The notes beneath the pieces are model-generated. The model had not been told where the DNA came from. It did no database searches and saw only the letters and a list, made by a program, of their open reading frames with translations. A program made the translations under genes and the position numbers. Shown here piece after piece: positions 21,078 through 31,580 of a stretch of DNA of 64,000 nt (positions are counted from its first letter, which is position 1; each line of letters starts with the position of its first letter). Source of the DNA: a virus; the IMG/VR virus record IMGVR_UViG_3300006923_000013, positions 21,788 to 85,787 of that record; one strand, written 5' to 3'.

Positions 21078-24000
21078 TTATCTAGGACTTATCTGATTAA
21101 TGCCGTATAGGAAATTAGTTACAAGACGGTGCTTTCCAGGGGATGCTAAATTACTAAAAAACAACCTAATACCCAAATACTTATCCCTCATGCGTGCTTG
21201 CTCAAACCAGTCTTTAGTTTGAGACACTGCATTAGGGTTTATTACTTTATCTGTATAGTAACTTCCAGAGATATCTGACCATGCAGAGGTAAATAAAGAA
21301 GGAGGAGAAGCTATATGTCTATCTATGGCAAGGTCTCTGAACCCATTCATCTTCCATGTTCTTTCCTTTCTATCTAATATGCATGAATTATAGTTCTCTG
21401 TAATAGAGGTCACAGCCATATTTTGAATATCTGTATCTTTTACTACAAAATTCAAATAGTCTGTTATCTGATAACTGTTATATAGATACCCACTATCATG
21501 TGTGATGTATCTTGAGTCTACATATTGCTCTGTATCTACGTTGTACATAGATGCATCTGTCATAAACTGTAGATTCTCTGCTATTGTTACAGCAGAGGGC
21601 CCAAGTCCTGTTGCCATATCAATTGCGTGCGGATGAATGCATCCGTAAAATGATTGGTAATTATCATGCTTAGGAGCTATTGCGTGTTTCCAAGTAGTAA
21701 GCTGTGCACGCTCTGGTAGTACCTGATTCATTCCACTCAGGAAGAAATCCTTAGATGATACATAGTAATTAGGCATATAAGAGTGCCATGCTACCCAAGA
21801 ACCTGCCATCATAGAATAACTCACTGTCCAACTCTTACACTCAAATATATCTGACATCTTCCCTGTCCATGTTGGGATAGGAGTATCATCATGGTGTAAG
21901 CGTCTAAGTTGAAGAGGTATAGTAACTTCTACATCTTCATCTATACATGATATACATGTTTGACTGTTTCCTAAGAGATTGTATTTACACTTAGTAATTA
22001 CTTTATAGTCGGTACTCATTAATTTATTACCCAGTGTACTAATGAATTCCTGAATTTCATTTAAAAATGCCCCAGTAGTAAAATCTGTAGAACTTCTTTT
22101 ATCATATACTGCACTAACTCCATAGGATCTCAACCCTGCGTCTGTATATCCTGTAGATACTGTAGCTGCAGTAAGGTCTATTATTTCTCCTGCTGGTACT
22201 CCAACTTGTGCTGAATTTCCAGCCTCATCGGGTTGGAGCGTCACAGGATGAATAGCAGAAGATAACGTTTCTGGACCATTAACTGCTGCAAATAAATGTT
22301 GAATGAATTGTTTATTGGCTTGGGTAAGACCTGTTGTAGTCTCTGGTACAGGGTATATCAAAGCTTCAAATCTTCTGTTTGCCGAAGTATAAAAAGCATG
22401 TTTAAGCACAAATGAATCAAAATCTGCTGTATACTCTGCAGTAGGTACTGTATTGGGGACCGATGTCCCATCATGATATCTAACACTTGCATCATTCTGC
22501 AGTACCACTGCTAAAGCTCCTGGCGATACGTAAGTTCCCCATACTTCTCCGTAATATGCTGGATCCTTCATTATAAATGAACTACCGCCTGGGACAGCTA
22601 CAATATCTGCAAGTGATGTAGTAGTTCCCATAGCCAGTTTCATATATTCAAGCCATGCCTTCTCTGTAGTTATTCCTAAAGGAACGTGAAAATCTTTACC
22701 TTCCCAAAGTTCTAATACGCCTCCTACGGCTCTTTGCTCTTCTATCCATGTAAGTGCCTGTGCATTTATAGACTCTGCGGTTTCCCAGGTCATTCCCTGC
22801 ATTCCATAGAAGAAGTATATGTCATCGTCTACACCAATAGGTCTCCCTTCTGTTATTGTATAGGTATGTGCACATACAGTATTACCCTCATCGTCTGTCT
22901 CCGCAGTTACTACATATGTAGAAGGAGATGCTGCTTTCAATTCTGCATCTTCTATACATTGACAGTCTTCACCTGCTCCGTGTAGTTCCCAACTTCCAGA
23001 GTCCTCTCCTATCTTGAGTGCCTGGTAGTACGCACTTGACGTATCTGTTGTATCAAAAGGCGCACGCAACAAATAATCACGTTTAGTGAATACCATCCTA
23101 TTATGACGCCCATCGTATGCAGCTATATATCCTGCACCTGCTGGATTTGCTGGATTATCTATTAAAGGAAAAGGAGCATCGTAAATCTCTTGATACTGGT
23201 TATATATTCCCAGTTCCATATTCTTTTGAGACCAATTCTTAATTCCCATAGCAGAGAGGTCTTTTGGAGACTTCTCTAGATTGAATATCTTCTTATGTCT
23301 AACATCAGGCCAACTGACACCCATCGCATTGATCAATACTGCCCATTGAGATTGGGATCCTAAAAATCCCGTATCTCCTTCTACCAGCTCTTGGATCTCT
23401 TCACTAAAGAAATCTCCCGTGCCTATATATACAGTAGAGGTATCGGTATTGAGAAGGTTACGTGCAGGTTCAACTCTCCATAATGATTCCTCTGTATTTA
23501 CAAATAGACTATTTCTATATTGGAACATATTCCACACAACTCCACGGTGTGCAGGAATATCTCTATAGTTATTTGTAAGAAAATATTTATAATTATCTTT
23601 TTGCTCTTCTTGAAAAGACTGTTCCGAGTATGCTATCCTATATGGATGGGTTTCCTTACACTCGCTACAGAAGTCATACTGTATTGGAATGGCTGAGTAT
23701 ATATTAGAGTTATTATACGCATTATAATCAGGATTCATTTTGAATGTCTGTGCGTCCTCTCCTTCTGATTCCGTGTCTTCGTTTAAAAAGGTAGGCCCTT
23801 CTTGTGAGCCTGATCTAAAATAACCTGGTTCATCTACAAAACTTAGAGCTCCGTATGATGCTCCTCCTTCAAAGTGATAAGGATAGAACCATTTTCCTGG
23901 TTCTTGTGTTCCCAAGCGTAACTCTGTATTTATATAAGATTCTGTCCAGTACCAAGAGATATGATTAAATATACCGTGTCTCTTTTGGTGCCTTCCCTGT

Positions 24001-27000
24001 ACATCTTCATAAACTGTCTTATTAGGATGTGGGGGTAAATAAAGAGGAGCACTTGCGTACAGAACATTAGGATTTCCATATGAATCTCCCATTTGTGACC
24101 AGAATCGTTTCCTTTCTGTACAGTCGCTTTTTGCACCGCCGCTCTCTGCATCTTCTGCTTTTACTACTCTTCTAGCACATCTAGCATTAAATTGTGTATG
24201 CTTAAAAGCAAATCTAGATACAAAAGAATTTCCACCAAATAAAGGACCTGTATTTATAGACTTATACGGATTATTCTGTTGTACCTTAATAACACATGTA
24301 TGTGTAGGTAAATATACCAAACTGGATACATTACCATAGGCATTATATGCATTCTTTTTAAGTGATACATAATATGCAGTGATACGCCCTCGTTTATTTG
24401 TACCGTCATCCGATTCGCAAAATTCCCCTGAAACGTTATCTTCCAATCTATCACATGTAGATAAAGAAAAAGAAGAGTCAAGTGGACATTGAAATTGATT
24501 AGTAGCTCCCCATTCATTGTTTACAGTATTGCCTGCAACTGTAAAATGATTATTGAATCCTGGATTATTACCAGGATAAGGAACTCTGAACCATTCTTGT
24601 TCCCTATCAGAATACTCCTTAGACTTAAAGCTAATAGGCATACATTCCATAGCTGTATTGTTATCGAATGGAGCATCACCAAAAGTTTCTAAGAATACCT
24701 TCTCGAATGCCTCCACTTTAACAAAATCATCTACTCTTATATTAGATAATGGATATCCGTATATAGGATATGTTGTACTGTTCCATGCATCTCTAGGTTT
24801 AGGGCCATTACCTTCAGCAGTAGACACGATGCCTGCTGGATCGGGAGTAGCCCCCATATCGTACATAGTACGGACTCCATCATTGATATTACTGTATGGA
24901 ACTACAGAATGCTGATACGATGCTCTGGAATATATATAAGTAGTTCCGTTATCGTCTCTTCCATTAATGGGATTACCGATCCCAGATCCTCCTGTATTAT
25001 CATTGTGCAGATCATAGTTACTTGGAATATCACTTGAGTCATATTCGTTTGTTTGTCCTGTAAGTCCTAATCCTACATAAGTGTCCGTAGATTGTCTATG
25101 TGCTCCCTCTATACCATCATTATGACAGCAAGCAGTATTACATACTATATTCCAAGTGTATCCTATTAGGACACGTTCTACTTTAATATAGTCAACTCCT
25201 TCTATGGTTCCAAATTTAGAAAGTGGACCATGATAGGACATACTTGCATTAGGATATACAATAATATCTGTATCATATCCTATATTGATTCCCTCTGGAG
25301 ATTGGTCTCCGTCTGGACAACTATCGTTAGGATGAGCAGGTCTTCCCCACCCCCATGCGGCAGAAGGATATCCGTTGCCAAATTCAAACCAGTCAGAAGC
25401 AACTCTTGGTCGAGAAAGAGCATACAATGCAGAAGGAAGTGTGCCAAGTCCTAAACCAACTGTTATAAGGGGATCACGACCTTTAAACCACTTGTCCCAT
25501 TGATTATTCTGAACAAGCATATGGGTCAATGCAGATTTTTTCTTACTTTCATTTGTACAATTCAAGCAGCTTTCTGCTTCTCCTACCGTATTTCCTACTC
25601 CTCCTCCTATACCATAAGACGCTACGAATCCTGATGAAATAGGATTACCAGATCCAAATAGACTACCAGATCCGAAAGTTATATCATATACAGAATGACC
25701 TGCAATAGAAGTTTGCCCGTCATCTCCGCCTCCAAAAAGAGATACTTCTGGAGTATCTCCAAAGCCTGCTATATTAACATCTCTATGCCCTCCATGCGCA
25801 CAAGCAAAAGAAGATATGTGTTTATTGAAATAATTACCCTGTTGCATCCAGGTACACGCACCAAAGAAAGGTCCTGAAGGTAAATTCTTACCGTGGAACA
25901 TCTTAAATGCAAAATGATTGTAATAAGCAATTCCCTTATCTATTACAGTTTTATCCTTAATCTCTTGTTTGGCCTGTACAATTTTGAATCCTTGCACAAG
26001 ATGTGCGTATTCTTCTGGTGGCTTTACGTTTGTAGCTTCAAAACCCATAGATACTGTCTTGGGCCCGCTTGCTTCATAGACATATGAAGGAATATTATAA
26101 AATTCATCTATCTTTCCATTGGTTATATTCCTATCTCCGTACTGGTGGGGTTCAAGTGTGGTATCTGGAAATTTATGATGTCTGACCTTATCCATAGTAA
26201 AGGCAGCCAGTTTTAAATTTGTAACAGGCTGGAAATAAAACCCATTCCCTGTTCCATTATGCATCTGTTCCCAAGCATTGTCAATAGAGTCTTGCTCTAC
26301 TGCTGTAATAGGATCAAGTATACTGGTAGCTGGATTTCTTTTTGAGTAAGGATATACAGGAAGACCTTTACAATCTCTAGAGTCTGGGTATCTATCAGAC
26401 CTACATTCGTAATATGCCATCTCACCTTTAGTGACATAGCTACCAGCAGCAGTGTCCGTGTACTGTTGTGTTCTAATAGCAGTATTGTATACTTCCCATC
26501 TTTCTATATCTCCAGTACCATCTATAGTATTATTAAGGTAATGGTGAGTATTTATATCTTTAGTATCTGCATAATTTGTACTTGATACTATTATACTTGT
26601 GTCCCATCCGTTCAAGGCTGGTGCTCTATTATGCTCTGCTTTAACTGCAGATACATAATTATTCGCAATAGGATTATTATAGTCTCCTTCTTGTATAAGA
26701 GCTCCGCCGTCTGCTCCTTCGTTTTTCTTTCTACCTGGTATGTGATAACCAAATGTCTCAGATCCGTCTTTAAATACCCAAACCACAGCAAGTGCTGCAA
26801 TTTCATCTCGCATATGTGTACGATATGTAAAATAATATTCTCCAGACTGTACAGAATCTTTATTTGCATCTTCTGCTGATACCGTAGTAGTAGCGTAAGT
26901 TATTTGAATATCCTGGGCTGCCTTTTGAAATAGATCATGTTTTATCTCATTTTCAGATACGTTACCAAGTACAAGTCTGTTCTTGATCTGTGCTATTGTC

Positions 27001-28004
27001 TTAGCCTTTTGATATATCTTTCTAGGAATTACTATTTCATCTATAGGAACTACAACTTCGTCTTCTGTACGTATAGTAGTAACTTCTATGAACTTATCCT
27101 CGTTACTGAATAAAGGTAAAGGATCTAGCAAATAAGCACTTCCACTATTAGTTCCTGTTCCATCTATATTAGCTACAACAGCCATACGTATATAAGAGAA
27201 CGAATCGTCAATATCTGTCACACGGAATCGGATAGACTTTGCAGTTTTCTCTCCAGGGGAATTACCTTTAATACGTAATTCAGAGTTGGTCACACGGTCA
27301 TCGTATACAGGTACAGGGTGCGTAAGCGTTGTCCAATTTGTAGAGTTAAGATCCCCATCTAAGTACTGCACAGCAACTTGATAACTTCCAGGAGGTAGAT
27401 CGCCTCCTTCTTGCAGACTCTCGAATTTTATACAAGGTATATTATAATCGGGCCAGAGTTTCATATTCTCACAATCCCAAACAGATGGATCCGTCCCATC
27501 ACCCCTCTTCTCTCCTGGTTTTAGGTAATCTTCCAGTGAAGCTGTATTCAGATGTCGTATATCATTATAATTATCTGTAAAATATATATTTACTTCGCAG
27601 CCATTACGTGTACGTTGAATAGCTTGTATCTGCTTATGAATTCTAAAATCAAGACAGTTTGAATATACTAATACTTCTGTTTTACAATCTGTTACTCGAA
27701 GGATCTTACCTTGTCCTTCTAATGTAGGGTCAGTAGGTGCTAAGAATAATACAAAATCATTGTCTTTTATATACACACTACCTATAACTGCAAATCTAGG
27801 ATCTCCCAGATCCGCGCACGCATAGTTACCCACTTCATTGACAATAGTACCCATGTCTCCATCTTCACTCTCATTTATGGCATTCAATGCCCAACGATAA
27901 GTTCCTTCTGGCTGGTTGCTAGGTACTCCATCTAAAAAAAGCCCCTTGCTGAATGAAGCAGGAGCCTTAGGGGTAGATTTTTTATTTTTACCTTCCTCTG
28001 CCAT
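21078..28004 (-). CDS. Muzzle-like large tail protein
   Basis: 2308 residues. The N terminus (KGLFLDGVPSNQPEGTYRWA, residues about 20-39) followed by NEVGN resembles the start of the very large tail or muzzle proteins of crAss-like phages, in which a GLxxDxxPSNQPxGTYR segment is recurrent. The body is rich in aromatic residues, Asp, Asn and Thr, as in beta-structured tail-tip proteins. Several Cys pairs occur, such as ESCLNCTNESK and NSQTCISCIDED. There is no signal peptide or obvious catalytic motif. Its start overlaps the stop of the upstream ring-like gene as TAATG. Downstream come cargo-like, M15 and polymerase genes, the expected order. It probably plugs or forms the distal end of the short tail and holds ejected proteins. 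Confidence 0.75.
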   Translation of the reverse strand: MAEEGKNKKSTPKAPASFSKGLFLDGVPSNQPEGTYRWALNAINESEDGDMGTIVNEVGNYACADLGDPRFAVIGSVYIKDNDFVLFLAPTDPTLEGQGKILRVTDCKTEVLVYSNCLDFRIHKQIQAIQRTRNGCEVNIYFTDNYNDIRHLNTASLEDYLKPGEKRGDGTDPSVWDCENMKLWPDYNIPCIKFESLQEGGDLPPGSYQVAVQYLDGDLNSTNWTTLTHPVPVYDDRVTNSELRIKGNSPGEKTAKSIRFRVTDIDDSFSYIRMAVVANIDGTGTNSGSAYLLDPLPLFSNEDKFIEVTTIRTEDEVVVPIDEIVIPRKIYQKAKTIAQIKNRLVLGNVSENEIKHDLFQKAAQDIQITYATTTVSAEDANKDSVQSGEYYFTYRTHMRDEIAALAVVWVFKDGSETFGYHIPGRKKNEGADGGALIQEGDYNNPIANNYVSAVKAEHNRAPALNGWDTSIIVSSTNYADTKDINTHHYLNNTIDGTGDIERWEVYNTAIRTQQYTDTAAGSYVTKGEMAYYECRSDRYPDSRDCKGLPVYPYSKRNPATSILDPITAVEQDSIDNAWEQMHNGTGNGFYFQPVTNLKLAAFTMDKVRHHKFPDTTLEPHQYGDRNITNGKIDEFYNIPSYVYEASGPKTVSMGFEATNVKPPEEYAHLVQGFKIVQAKQEIKDKTVIDKGIAYYNHFAFKMFHGKNLPSGPFFGACTWMQQGNYFNKHISSFACAHGGHRDVNIAGFGDTPEVSLFGGGDDGQTSIAGHSVYDITFGSGSLFGSGNPISSGFVASYGIGGGVGNTVGEAESCLNCTNESKKKSALTHMLVQNNQWDKWFKGRDPLITVGLGLGTLPSALYALSRPRVASDWFEFGNGYPSAAWGWGRPAHPNDSCPDGDQSPEGINIGYDTDIIVYPNASMSYHGPLSKFGTIEGVDYIKVERVLIGYTWNIVCNTACCHNDGIEGAHRQSTDTYVGLGLTGQTNEYDSSDIPSNYDLHNDNTGGSGIGNPINGRDDNGTTYIYSRASYQHSVVPYSNINDGVRTMYDMGATPDPAGIVSTAEGNGPKPRDAWNSTTYPIYGYPLSNIRVDDFVKVEAFEKVFLETFGDAPFDNNTAMECMPISFKSKEYSDREQEWFRVPYPGNNPGFNNHFTVAGNTVNNEWGATNQFQCPLDSSFSLSTCDRLEDNVSGEFCESDDGTNKRGRITAYYVSLKKNAYNAYGNVSSLVYLPTHTCVIKVQQNNPYKSINTGPLFGGNSFVSRFAFKHTQFNARCARRVVKAEDAESGGAKSDCTERKRFWSQMGDSYGNPNVLYASAPLYLPPHPNKTVYEDVQGRHQKRHGIFNHISWYWTESYINTELRLGTQEPGKWFYPYHFEGGASYGALSFVDEPGYFRSGSQEGPTFLNEDTESEGEDAQTFKMNPDYNAYNNSNIYSAIPIQYDFCSECKETHPYRIAYSEQSFQEEQKDNYKYFLTNNYRDIPAHRGVVWNMFQYRNSLFVNTEESLWRVEPARNLLNTDTSTVYIGTGDFFSEEIQELVEGDTGFLGSQSQWAVLINAMGVSWPDVRHKKIFNLEKSPKDLSAMGIKNWSQKNMELGIYNQYQEIYDAPFPLIDNPANPAGAGYIAAYDGRHNRMVFTKRDYLLRAPFDTTDTSSAYYQALKIGEDSGSWELHGAGEDCQCIEDAELKAASPSTYVVTAETDDEGNTVCAHTYTITEGRPIGVDDDIYFFYGMQGMTWETAESINAQALTWIEEQRAVGGVLELWEGKDFHVPLGITTEKAWLEYMKLAMGTTTSLADIVAVPGGSSFIMKDPAYYGEVWGTYVSPGALAVVLQNDASVRYHDGTSVPNTVPTAEYTADFDSFVLKHAFYTSANRRFEALIYPVPETTTGLTQANKQFIQHLFAAVNGPETLSSAIHPVTLQPDEAGNSAQVGVPAGEIIDLTAATVSTGYTDAGLRSYGVSAVYDKRSSTDFTTGAFLNEIQEFISTLGNKLMSTDYKVITKCKYNLLGNSQTCISCIDEDVEVTIPLQLRRLHHDDTPIPTWTGKMSDIFECKSWTVSYSMMAGSWVAWHSYMPNYYVSSKDFFLSGMNQVLPERAQLTTWKHAIAPKHDNYQSFYGCIHPHAIDMATGLGPSAVTIAENLQFMTDASMYNVDTEQYVDSRYITHDSGYLYNSYQITDYLNFVVKDTDIQNMAVTSITENYNSCILDRKERTWKMNGFRDLAIDRHIASPPSLFTSAWSDISGSYYTDKVINPNAVSQTKDWFEQARMRDKYLGIRLFFSNLASPGKHRLVTNFLYGINQISPR

Positions 28005-28936
28005 TATATAATGGAATTACTAAAGTTAAGATGTTCACTGGAACTCATGTTCCCGAAGAAACCGTAGTAGCTATTCTGCTGAGGTATCAGCCTAACTCTT
28101 TGCTGTTTAAGGTTCTCAAGTTCATCTATAGTTTTAGGCATATTAGCTTTACCTCTTGCCTGTTGACAGTACCAATGCCAGTCATCTTCTAGCTTGGCAA
28201 ATATAGTAGGATTAAGTAATCCTTGAAGAAATTCTGCATATTTTACCTTATAGATTATATACTTCTTAATAGCTTCAATATAACTGACCTCATCAGGTAT
28301 CATAGGATACCCGCGCTCATCTAGAGCCTGCCCTACAAAAGCAAGACATATATACCCACTTTTAAAGTCTGTACGTAAATATGGATGATCTACTGAATAT
28401 TCGTGCTCACATGTAGAAGATAAATTAACACAATTTTCACAGTGCATCCCTTTAGCTTGGGAAAAGTGACTTCCTGCTAGGCGTAAAGGTCTAAAATTAT
28501 TATAGTAGTACGGAGTCTGAGAAAATGCACCTGGTTTGTAGTATTCTAAAAACAATGAAGCATTAGATATAAGTTGCGAAGTATGCGTACATAGATCAGT
28601 ACATGTTTCAGTATCACAGCTTACGCATGCACCTGTAGTACAGGTAGTAGCAGTCGAATCGCAGGTAGTAAGAGCAGAAGTAGTAGAAGGGGCGCCTTCT
28701 GTAAATTTATATGCTATTTGTACTATTCTATGCAATCCACAAGGAATAAGAGCTCTATAATCGTCTACACGTATGTATTCGACCTTCTCGTCCATTTGTG
28801 TGTATGCGCCTATAAACTCTAGAGCTTCCCCAGCCCATTCAACCATGTCAGACTCATTGAGTTCAATAGAAGGACTAAGATCTCTATAAAGACCTGCTAA
28901 AACTCTTTCTATACTTGTAAGCTTTACCTGACTCAT
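28004..28936 (-). CDS. Tail ring/adaptor-like virion protein
   Basis: 310 residues, beginning MSQVKLTSIERVLAGLYRDL, a helical start with SDMVEWAGEALEFIGAY, typical of head-tail ring proteins in Bacteroidetes phages. Residues about 88-115 are unusually Cys/Thr-rich (CDSTATTCTTGACVSCDTET). A second Cys group, HCENCVNLSSTCEHE, lies near residue 165, so metal binding or disulfides are possible. The C-terminal half has the aromatic, helical YIEAIKKYIIYKVKYAEF. It lies directly upstream of the muzzle gene with a TAATG overlap. A ring or adaptor role is inferred from position and general resemblance. Confidence 0.65.
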   Translation of the reverse strand: MSQVKLTSIERVLAGLYRDLSPSIELNESDMVEWAGEALEFIGAYTQMDEKVEYIRVDDYRALIPCGLHRIVQIAYKFTEGAPSTTSALTTCDSTATTCTTGACVSCDTETCTDLCTHTSQLISNASLFLEYYKPGAFSQTPYYYNNFRPLRLAGSHFSQAKGMHCENCVNLSSTCEHEYSVDHPYLRTDFKSGYICLAFVGQALDERGYPMIPDEVSYIEAIKKYIIYKVKYAEFLQGLLNPTIFAKLEDDWHWYCQQARGKANMPKTIDELENLKQQRVRLIPQQNSYYGFFGNMSSSEHLNFSNSII

Positions 28937-28938
28937 TT

Positions 28939-29343
28939 TTATTCATGTATTAGTGCCCACTCAATGATAACATCAACATTATTTACCGCTACATTAATAT
29001 CTTCCGTTCCATTCCAAGGAATAAATGCCCACTCTCCATCATATACTCGTGCAAGTACAATAGAGCTGCCTGCTATAGTTCCTATTGTAATCTCTACATA
29101 GCGTGTAGCGGTTGTAGATGTATTATGAAAGAAAAGCCAATTAGACGTATCGGAAGTATAATCCGCTCCATCTATAAGGAGAGTCTCTGCAGTACTTGCC
29201 ATTGTTTGCCGTCTCAGTCCTGTAGTGTGTGTTACTCCTGTAGTTGATGCTGCAGCGTTAAGTTCGAATGTCTTTGATATAGACATTACATCAGAGACAA
29301 GATCTGAACTTGATAGTGTGATTCGTGCGTTAGTAGTTGCCAT
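28939..29343 (-). CDS. Small beta-rich virion protein, paralogous family member
   Basis: 134 residues, low in Lys and rich in Thr, Ser, Ala and Ile, probably a beta sandwich. It shares two landmarks with the proteins at 31580, 32009 and 36620. The first is an N-terminal block SSSDLVSDVMSISKTFEL. The second is a later [PD]GE[FW] block, here DGEWAFIPWNG, followed by a final strand ending WALIHE. This supports gene duplication within the virion operon. The function is unknown; a capsid decoration or tail-surface protein is plausible. It ends two bases before the next start. Confidence 0.7.
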   Translation of the reverse strand: MATTNARITLSSSDLVSDVMSISKTFELNAAASTTGVTHTTGLRRQTMASTAETLLIDGADYTSDTSNWLFFHNTSTTATRYVEITIGTIAGSSIVLARVYDGEWAFIPWNGTEDINVAVNNVDVIIEWALIHE

Positions 29344-29349
29344 AATGTT

Positions 29350-29784
29350 TTATCTAAAATATTCTACTGCATTGTCTTTCAACAATTTAGCCAGCGTTCT
29401 TTTATTTTTTCGTATCGGTGTGAATGAGTAGGCGCTCTTGTTTTTAAATCTAGCTTTATGTTTATGCCAAAACCATTTGTAATAAAACTCGTCTGTGTGG
29501 AAGTTTAGATGGTAGACCTTTACATTACTTTTCTTAGTAGTAGCCCAGTCAACCCTTCGTTGCTTACTCGCAGGTATTTTCTTTATGCGTATCGAACCTA
29601 GCCCACCGAATAAGTTAAATTCATAGGTGGTATTAAGTATTTTATCAGATATATATTCATTGAATCCTAAACATATCTGTCTGTATAGTTTATAGTCTAT
29701 ACTAAAATCTATATCCTTCTTATTCTCTTTAGCATACTCTTTGTATGCATCCTTAATAGTCTTACTGTTCTTTTTTACAGCCAT
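29350..29784 (-). CDS. Basic virion-operon protein, possible IHF/HU-like fold
   Basis: 144 residues, strongly basic. The segment ISDKILNTTYEFNLFGGLGS followed by IRIKK resembles the helix, turn and beta-arm entry of HU/IHF proteins, where the usual core is GFGTF. The C-terminal half (HLNFHTDEFYYKWFWHKHKA) is aromatic and basic and is a pattern I associate with a conserved protein of Bacteroides phages. crAss-like phages encode IHF-like subunits near the tail genes, so a DNA-binding, possibly packaged protein fits. A clearer HU-like gene is at 61315-61617. Start and stop overlap their neighbours as TAATG. The fold assignment is tentative. Confidence 0.55.
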   Translation of the reverse strand: MAVKKNSKTIKDAYKEYAKENKKDIDFSIDYKLYRQICLGFNEYISDKILNTTYEFNLFGGLGSIRIKKIPASKQRRVDWATTKKSNVKVYHLNFHTDEFYYKWFWHKHKARFKNKSAYSFTPIRKNKRTLAKLLKDNAVEYFR

Positions 29785-30485
29785 TATTGTTTTCTTTGTG
29801 CTGGTGCTCGTTGCTTATCTTCCCTAGCGTCATTTTCATCATCGCCAGGCATTACTTTAAAAATCTGTATTAATTCTTGAGAGGCCATCTGAACCATAGC
29901 ATCTACTAAGTGTTGATCTATTTTGAACTCTACTTCGTAAGGCTCTATACAATCTCCAGAACCACATCCTTCTATTAGTTTAACTGCGAGCGGGTCTTCA
30001 AAGACACCACCTACAGTTACGAATTTAAGAAGTGTTCCTGCTTGCACAAGATACAAGTATTCGTTCTTAATTAAGTAATCAGGTACATCTGCAGTATACT
30101 TATTACCAGATTTATATCGCCTTTTAACGACATTGGTTTTAGAATACACTGTATCACCGTCTAAATTTGTCACAAACTCCAATTCAGGGCCTATGAACGA
30201 TTGTATTGGTTTTGGTAGCTTTTCCTTTGATCGAAGTGCCCTACATCCAGGAGGAACAGGACAAGGGCATTCTCGTGAACCTATTGGTATAAGTTCTAAA
30301 CATCCTATAGTCTGAACTATCCAATCAGATACCTGACGTTTCTTATCTATCTCACGCTTTGCAAGCAGTGTACGTACAGATACCATTTTAGCATAAATAT
30401 GACGATCAGAGAGATCACTGTCATCTGAGGCTACACCTTTGTTGTACAAAGCTCGTATACGTGCTATACCTTCTCCTATCAGCAT
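29784..30485 (-). CDS. Ring/stabilisation-like tail protein
   Basis: 233 residues. The opening MLIGEGIARIRALYNKGVAS followed by DLSDRHIYAKMVSVRTLL resembles a recurrent crAss-like virion protein of the ring or tail-stabilisation type. A Cys/Pro segment (SRECPCPVPPGCRAL, about residues 70-84) and a second (EGCGSGDCIEP) are unusual. The C-terminal helix QHLVDAMVQMASQELIQIF may mediate oligomerisation. It starts with TAATG on the stop of the upstream gene and hands over the same way. The structural class is inferred from order and sequence style. Confidence 0.6.
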   Translation of the reverse strand: MLIGEGIARIRALYNKGVASDDSDLSDRHIYAKMVSVRTLLAKREIDKKRQVSDWIVQTIGCLELIPIGSRECPCPVPPGCRALRSKEKLPKPIQSFIGPELEFVTNLDGDTVYSKTNVVKRRYKSGNKYTADVPDYLIKNEYLYLVQAGTLLKFVTVGGVFEDPLAVKLIEGCGSGDCIEPYEVEFKIDQHLVDAMVQMASQELIQIFKVMPGDDENDAREDKQRAPAQRKQ

Positions 30486-31321
30486 TATCCTTTCTTTTTA
30501 TAATTATGGAGCTGTCCTCTACCTTCTAACCTTTTTTCTCCTGCTTCGCTTTCTTTATCTGTCTCTCTTTTTCGCCTCGGTCTATACTCGTAGTTATAGT
30601 TTTCATAAATTTCTGTAGTACTGGCTACAAGTTTCGGATCTTCGTAATCGAACAGTATCCTATCGGTCTCTATTACTGTATGCGGTTGAAGTATAAAATT
30701 CAAATAATCAAAACAGTTATGTACAACTAATGTAGTAGCCGTAGTGTTTCCTGAATTTAGAAGCAAGTCCATATTCTGAGCGCACTCAGAATTAATTTGG
30801 AAGTACTTAATATCATCTATATTAACTACATAATCACTAGTAATAGAATTTACTAAAGCTTTCTTGTATACAGTAGTAAAACTTACAGAAGTATATACAT
30901 CTTCTGTCTTTTCTACTCCTGATACATAACTTTCTGCTATACGATCCACTATTGCATCAAATGCCTCGTCATAAGGAGTATACGGTTTAACAGTCATAGA
31001 AGTATCAGAAGCTCGATCTATTACCTCCAATTCTTCAAGAACTACCTCGTATTGAGCACTATGCTTCATTGGCGCAGGTGGATCTACTTTTATACTCGAA
31101 TATACATCATATAGAGTAGAATCTGTACACAATTGAATAACATCTCCGTTAGCAAGTTCTGTAGTAAAAGAAGTATCTATTCCCGTTATAGTAACTACGC
31201 CATATGTAGTTGAAGTAATTCCTGTTTCTGGAGCTATTTCCCTATCATCAATAGAAGTTATTGAAAACGAACTACCTGACAATTTAGTCTTTGAAGCTTC
31301 AAAACGTACGAATCTAGACAT
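30485..31321 (-). CDS. Virion protein of unknown function (tail region)
   Basis: 278 residues. The N-terminal two thirds look beta-rich with many Thr, Ser and Val, and the last about 35 residues are very basic (YRPRRKRETDKESEAGEKRL). A charged tail like this could contact DNA or another ring. I recognise no domain. It lies between the Cys-motif protein at 31314 (8-base overlap) and the ring-like gene at 29784 (TAATG), so it is made with the tail proteins. Confidence 0.6.
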   Translation of the reverse strand: MSRFVRFEASKTKLSGSSFSITSIDDREIAPETGITSTTYGVVTITGIDTSFTTELANGDVIQLCTDSTLYDVYSSIKVDPPAPMKHSAQYEVVLEELEVIDRASDTSMTVKPYTPYDEAFDAIVDRIAESYVSGVEKTEDVYTSVSFTTVYKKALVNSITSDYVVNIDDIKYFQINSECAQNMDLLLNSGNTTATTLVVHNCFDYLNFILQPHTVIETDRILFDYEDPKLVASTTEIYENYNYEYRPRRKRETDKESEAGEKRLEGRGQLHNYKKKG

Positions 31322-31580
31322 CTTTTTTCTTTACTGTTTTTGCTATGTCGTCTTTAAGCTCCTTGTAGCTTGCGTCTACATACTTTCTTACTTTCTCCTC
31401 CCCCTTAGCAGCAAGTTCCAATTTTTCATCTGCGTCCATATTAATATGAACGCGCTTAACACCTTTCATAGTCACTGCTACCTCTCCGCTATATGTTTTA
31501 CCAAATTGCGCATCAGTACGTGCTTTCTCACATAACATACATCTATGCGAAGGTTCAAACCCGTGTTCGCAGCTCGCCAT
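31314..31580 (-). CDS. Small protein with N-terminal zinc-knuckle-like Cys/His motif
   Basis: 88 residues. The first 20 carry CEHGFEPSHRCMLC (Cys4, His6, Cys14, Cys17), a likely zinc-binding knuckle. The rest is Lys/Glu-rich and helical. It starts with TAATG on the stop of the paralogous virion protein at 31580 and overlaps the next gene by eight bases. The role is unknown; a small assembly factor or minor virion protein is possible. Confidence 0.6.
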   Translation of the reverse strand: MASCEHGFEPSHRCMLCEKARTDAQFGKTYSGEVAVTMKGVKRVHINMDADEKLELAAKGEEKVRKYVDASYKELKDDIAKTVKKKDV